Shown here: positions 3,797 through 5,882 of the stretch, piece by piece | Layout of the letters: each line of letters begins with the position of its first letter | Numbering within the stretch: position 1 is the stretch's first letter | Source of the DNA: Bacteroidales bacterium UBA714 | GTDB taxonomy: Bacteria > Bacteroidota > Bacteroidia > Bacteroidales > UBA932 | Length of the DNA stretch: 5,882 nucleotides | Direction of reading: 5' to 3' | Assembly (NCBI GenBank): GCA_002298075.1 | Contig: DBLW01000027.1 | Span: forward strand, 1-5,882 | Position numbers and translations under genes: made by a program | Notes under the pieces: generated by a model | Seen by the model: only the letters and a program-made list of their open reading frames with translations | What the model was told of the DNA's origin: nothing | Databases searched by the model: none

Positions 3797-4822
3797 ATGA
3801 TGGATTACGAAATAATATACAAGTTTTTCGCTAAAGAAGCGACACCGGAAGAAACAGACAGGCTTGAAATGTGGCTGAAGGAAGACCCCTCACATGAGGA
3901 AGAATTCAACAAGGCATACGAACTTTTCGTGCTTACACATATGTCCGCAGGCTCCTCCATTGCAGACATGTCCTGCCAGGACAAAATCGCCCAGGAACAA
4001 GTGGCACAGGCACTTCCTGCCGGCTCAAAACCAGTTGGAGCTGACGGAGAGACCCGCAGGCCGCACAGAATATGGCGCATTCTCTCATATACGGCTGCTG
4101 TGGCAGCATCCCTTGCTGCCGGAATATTCATAAACAGCCATTTCTACACTAAGCCGGCCGTCGAACTGATAAACGGAACGACCCTATTCTCAGAAGCCCG
4201 TCCGGGACAGAGGACAAGTGTAGTGCTCTCTGACGGGACAAAAGTCGAGCTCAATTCGGACTCCAGAATCGAATATCCGGCAATCTTCCGCGACGGGGAA
4301 AGAAGGATACGGCTTGACGGAGAAGCCATGTTCGATGTCACCCATGACCCTGAGCATCCTTTCATCGTAGAGACATTCGCATACGACGTGAAAGTCCTCG
4401 GAACCAAGTTTGACGTGATTGCCGACAAAGACGAAAACGAATTCAGCACGGCCCTGATTGAAGGCAAAGTCCGCATAATGGACAAAAATGCCAATCCTCT
4501 CATAACCCTGAATCCCAATATGGTAGCTACCCTTGAGAACGGAAATCTCCTTACATCATACATGGGAGACCATGACGACTACCTCTGGACTGACGGCATA
4601 ATCTCCGCTTCCGGAGTGCCCTTCGACAAGCTCATGCAGCGTTTCGAAAGATGCTATGGCCACAACATCGTGATACTCCGCGAAGAAATGCCGCAGATTC
4701 GTTTCGCATACCTCAAGCTCAGGATATCCGACGGGATGGAACATGCCCTCGAACTGCTCCGCAAAGGAAGCGATTTCAAATACAGTTATGACGAAAGTAG
4801 CAATACTTATTATATAAACTAA
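3797..4822 (+). CDS. FecR-family anti-sigma factor / inner-membrane signal transducer
   Basis: This protein spans the inner membrane, binds the ECF sigma factor with its cytoplasmic N-terminus, and receives the signal from the outer-membrane receptor with its periplasmic part. The 341 residues are full length for Bacteroidota members. Residues 1-90 form the acidic cytoplasmic domain (YKFFAKEATPEETDRLEMWL). Residues 92-112 are the single transmembrane helix (SYTAAVAASLAAGIFI). Residues about 133-227 are the FecR domain (RPGQRTSVVLSDGTKVELNS, DGEAMFDVTHDPEHPFIVET, VKVLGTKFDV). Residues about 272-339 match the C-terminal DUF4974-type domain (GVPFDKLMQRFERCYG to FKYSYDESSNTYYI). Tandem ATGs at 3797 and 3800 leave a one-residue ambiguity. 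susC starts 20 bp downstream, so the two are co-transcribed. The partner sigma factor is presumably the divergent gene at 2870-3445. Confidence 0.94.
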   Translation: MMDYEIIYKFFAKEATPEETDRLEMWLKEDPSHEEEFNKAYELFVLTHMSAGSSIADMSCQDKIAQEQVAQALPAGSKPVGADGETRRPHRIWRILSYTAAVAASLAAGIFINSHFYTKPAVELINGTTLFSEARPGQRTSVVLSDGTKVELNSDSRIEYPAIFRDGERRIRLDGEAMFDVTHDPEHPFIVETFAYDVKVLGTKFDVIADKDENEFSTALIEGKVRIMDKNANPLITLNPNMVATLENGNLLTSYMGDHDDYLWTDGIISASGVPFDKLMQRFERCYGHNIVILREEMPQIRFAYLKLRISDGMEHALELLRKGSDFKYSYDESSNTYYIN

Positions 4823-4842
4823 TCACAAACCCTACAACGCTA

Positions 4843-5882
4843 ATGGATAAAAAAATCGTTAAGCAGCTCAGCGGCTTATGCCTGCTTGCTTTCCTGTTTC
4901 TTTTCCCGTCGGGAGCGTTTGCACAAGACGTGCGCGTGACTCTCGATGAACAGAATGCGAGTCTGAAGACCGTAATCGAAAAGATTGAATCCCAGACCCG
5001 CTATCTTTTTGCCGTAGAAGAGGGCGTGAATGTCAGCCGGACAGTATCTGTCAAGGTGACAAACGTTCCGCTTCGCTCTGCTCTTGACAAGGTTGCCTCA
5101 AGCGCCGACCTTGTGTACTCTATCAACGGGATGAACATCATCCTTTCAAAGAAAGTCGCAGCCAGACCGTCCGTAGTCAAAGGCCAGGTCAAGGACGAGG
5201 CCGGACTCGGCATTCCGGGCGTTTCCGTATTCATAAGCGGCACGCCTACAGGTACCGTGACGGATATTGACGGAAACTTCATACTCGACGTTCCGGCAGA
5301 ATATGCCAACAGCAAACTTCAGATTAACAGTCTCGGCTACGAAGTCGTGGAACTTCCGATCAGCGGAAGGACAGTCTTCGATGTCGTGCTGCGCGAATCC
5401 ATGGCCGAGCTTGACCAGAGCGTGGTCACAGCCCTCGGCATAAAGAAGTCAGAGCGTGCTGTAGCATATAACGTGCAGTCCCTTGACGAAAATGTCTTCA
5501 AGACACGTGAGGCCAATATGGTCAACAGCCTCCAGGGCCGTCTCGCCGGTGTGCAGATTAACTCAAGTGCCGCAGGAGTCGGCGGTGAGACCAAAGTCGT
5601 GATGCGCGGTGCGAAATCCATAGCCAGCGACAACAATGCACTCTATGTGCTCGACGGAATCCCGCTTCCTTCACTTTCCATGACCAAGCCTGGAGACAAT
5701 TATTCTGTATATGACGGAAGTGCCATTTCCGGAGACGGCATATCGAACTTCAATGCGGACGACATCGCGAACATGTCCGCGCTCGTAGGACCTTCGGCTG
5801 CCGCACTTTACGGATACAAGGCCGCAAACGGTATCCTCATGCTCACCACCCGCACTGCCGAAAAAGGCGTCAGCGTGACATA
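4843..5882 (+). CDS. SusC/RagA-type TonB-dependent receptor with STN domain (3' end outside window)
   Basis: This outer-membrane transporter imports a glycan, peptide or other nutrient using TonB energy. In this class it also signals through FecR. The first 346 residues are present. Residues 1-27 are a signal peptide (LLAFLFLFPSGAFA, cleavage before QD). Residues about 33-104 are the STN signalling domain (VTLDEQNASLKTVIEKIESQ, VPLRSALDKVASSADLVYSI). Residues about 111-185 are the carboxypeptidase-regulatory-like domain (VKGQVKDEAGLGIPGVSVFI, GTVTDIDGNFILDVP). The plug starts near 195 (VVTALGIKKSERAVAYNVQS), with SLQGRLAGVQI, NNALYVLDGIPL and AALYGYKAANGILMLTTRT. The last motif usually reads ALYGSRAANGVI, so a tyrosine replaces the serine and a lysine the arginine. 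The start is the only ATG before the signal peptide. The barrel and any SusD partner lie outside the window, so the substrate cannot be told. Confidence 0.95.
   Translation, partial: MDKKIVKQLSGLCLLAFLFLFPSGAFAQDVRVTLDEQNASLKTVIEKIESQTRYLFAVEEGVNVSRTVSVKVTNVPLRSALDKVASSADLVYSINGMNIILSKKVAARPSVVKGQVKDEAGLGIPGVSVFISGTPTGTVTDIDGNFILDVPAEYANSKLQINSLGYEVVELPISGRTVFDVVLRESMAELDQSVVTALGIKKSERAVAYNVQSLDENVFKTREANMVNSLQGRLAGVQINSSAAGVGGETKVVMRGAKSIASDNNALYVLDGIPLPSLSMTKPGDNYSVYDGSAISGDGISNFNADDIANMSALVGPSAAALYGYKAANGILMLTTRTAEKGVSVT

Noticed and set aside
5001..5636. Minus-strand open frames of about 100 residues within susC
   Set aside because: Shadows of a GC-balanced coding gene on the plus strand, which is unambiguous.

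Overview
This window comes from a member of the Bacteroidota, most likely Bacteroidales. Three things point there: TAnnTTTG-type promoter boxes with no clear Shine-Dalgarno sequences; a fusA-rpsJ gene order typical of the phylum's str/S10 cluster; and an ECF sigma factor / FecR anti-sigma / SusC-type receptor set, a hallmark of these outer-membrane nutrient-uptake loci. I cannot assign a genus from the sequence alone.

Positions 1-1661 are core translation genes: the C-terminal 440 codons of elongation factor G (5' end outside the window) and a complete ribosomal protein S10. The rest of the S10 cluster (rplC onward) does not follow. Instead there is a promoter-like site, a GC-rich hairpin, a tRNA gene with a CAT anticodon and several non-consensus features, and a strong intrinsic terminator (to about 1890).

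Positions 1891-2869 hold no convincing intact gene. They contain a short coding-like fragment (1925-2080) and several small repeats and palindromes: a 13-bp direct repeat, a TATCC...GGATA palindrome, twin 30-nt hairpin units 50 bp apart, and three tandem 21-bp units. This looks like a junction between conserved housekeeping DNA and an accessory locus, perhaps with decayed mobile DNA, although no transposase or integrase is recognisable.

Positions 2870-5882 are a trans-envelope signalling and uptake locus. An ECF sigma factor is on the minus strand. A FecR-type anti-sigma factor and an STN-domain SusC/RagA TonB-dependent receptor (truncated by the window end) run on the plus strand. The expected working model is that the receptor's periplasmic STN domain signals ligand binding to FecR, which releases the sigma factor to transcribe fecR-susC. 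The unusual points are the divergent position of the sigma gene, an intergenic region packed with dyad symmetries, and above all a run of nine C residues at codons 3-6 of the sigma gene. That run could make the whole regulon phase-variable by slipped-strand mispairing, and it is the best candidate for something undescribed in this window.
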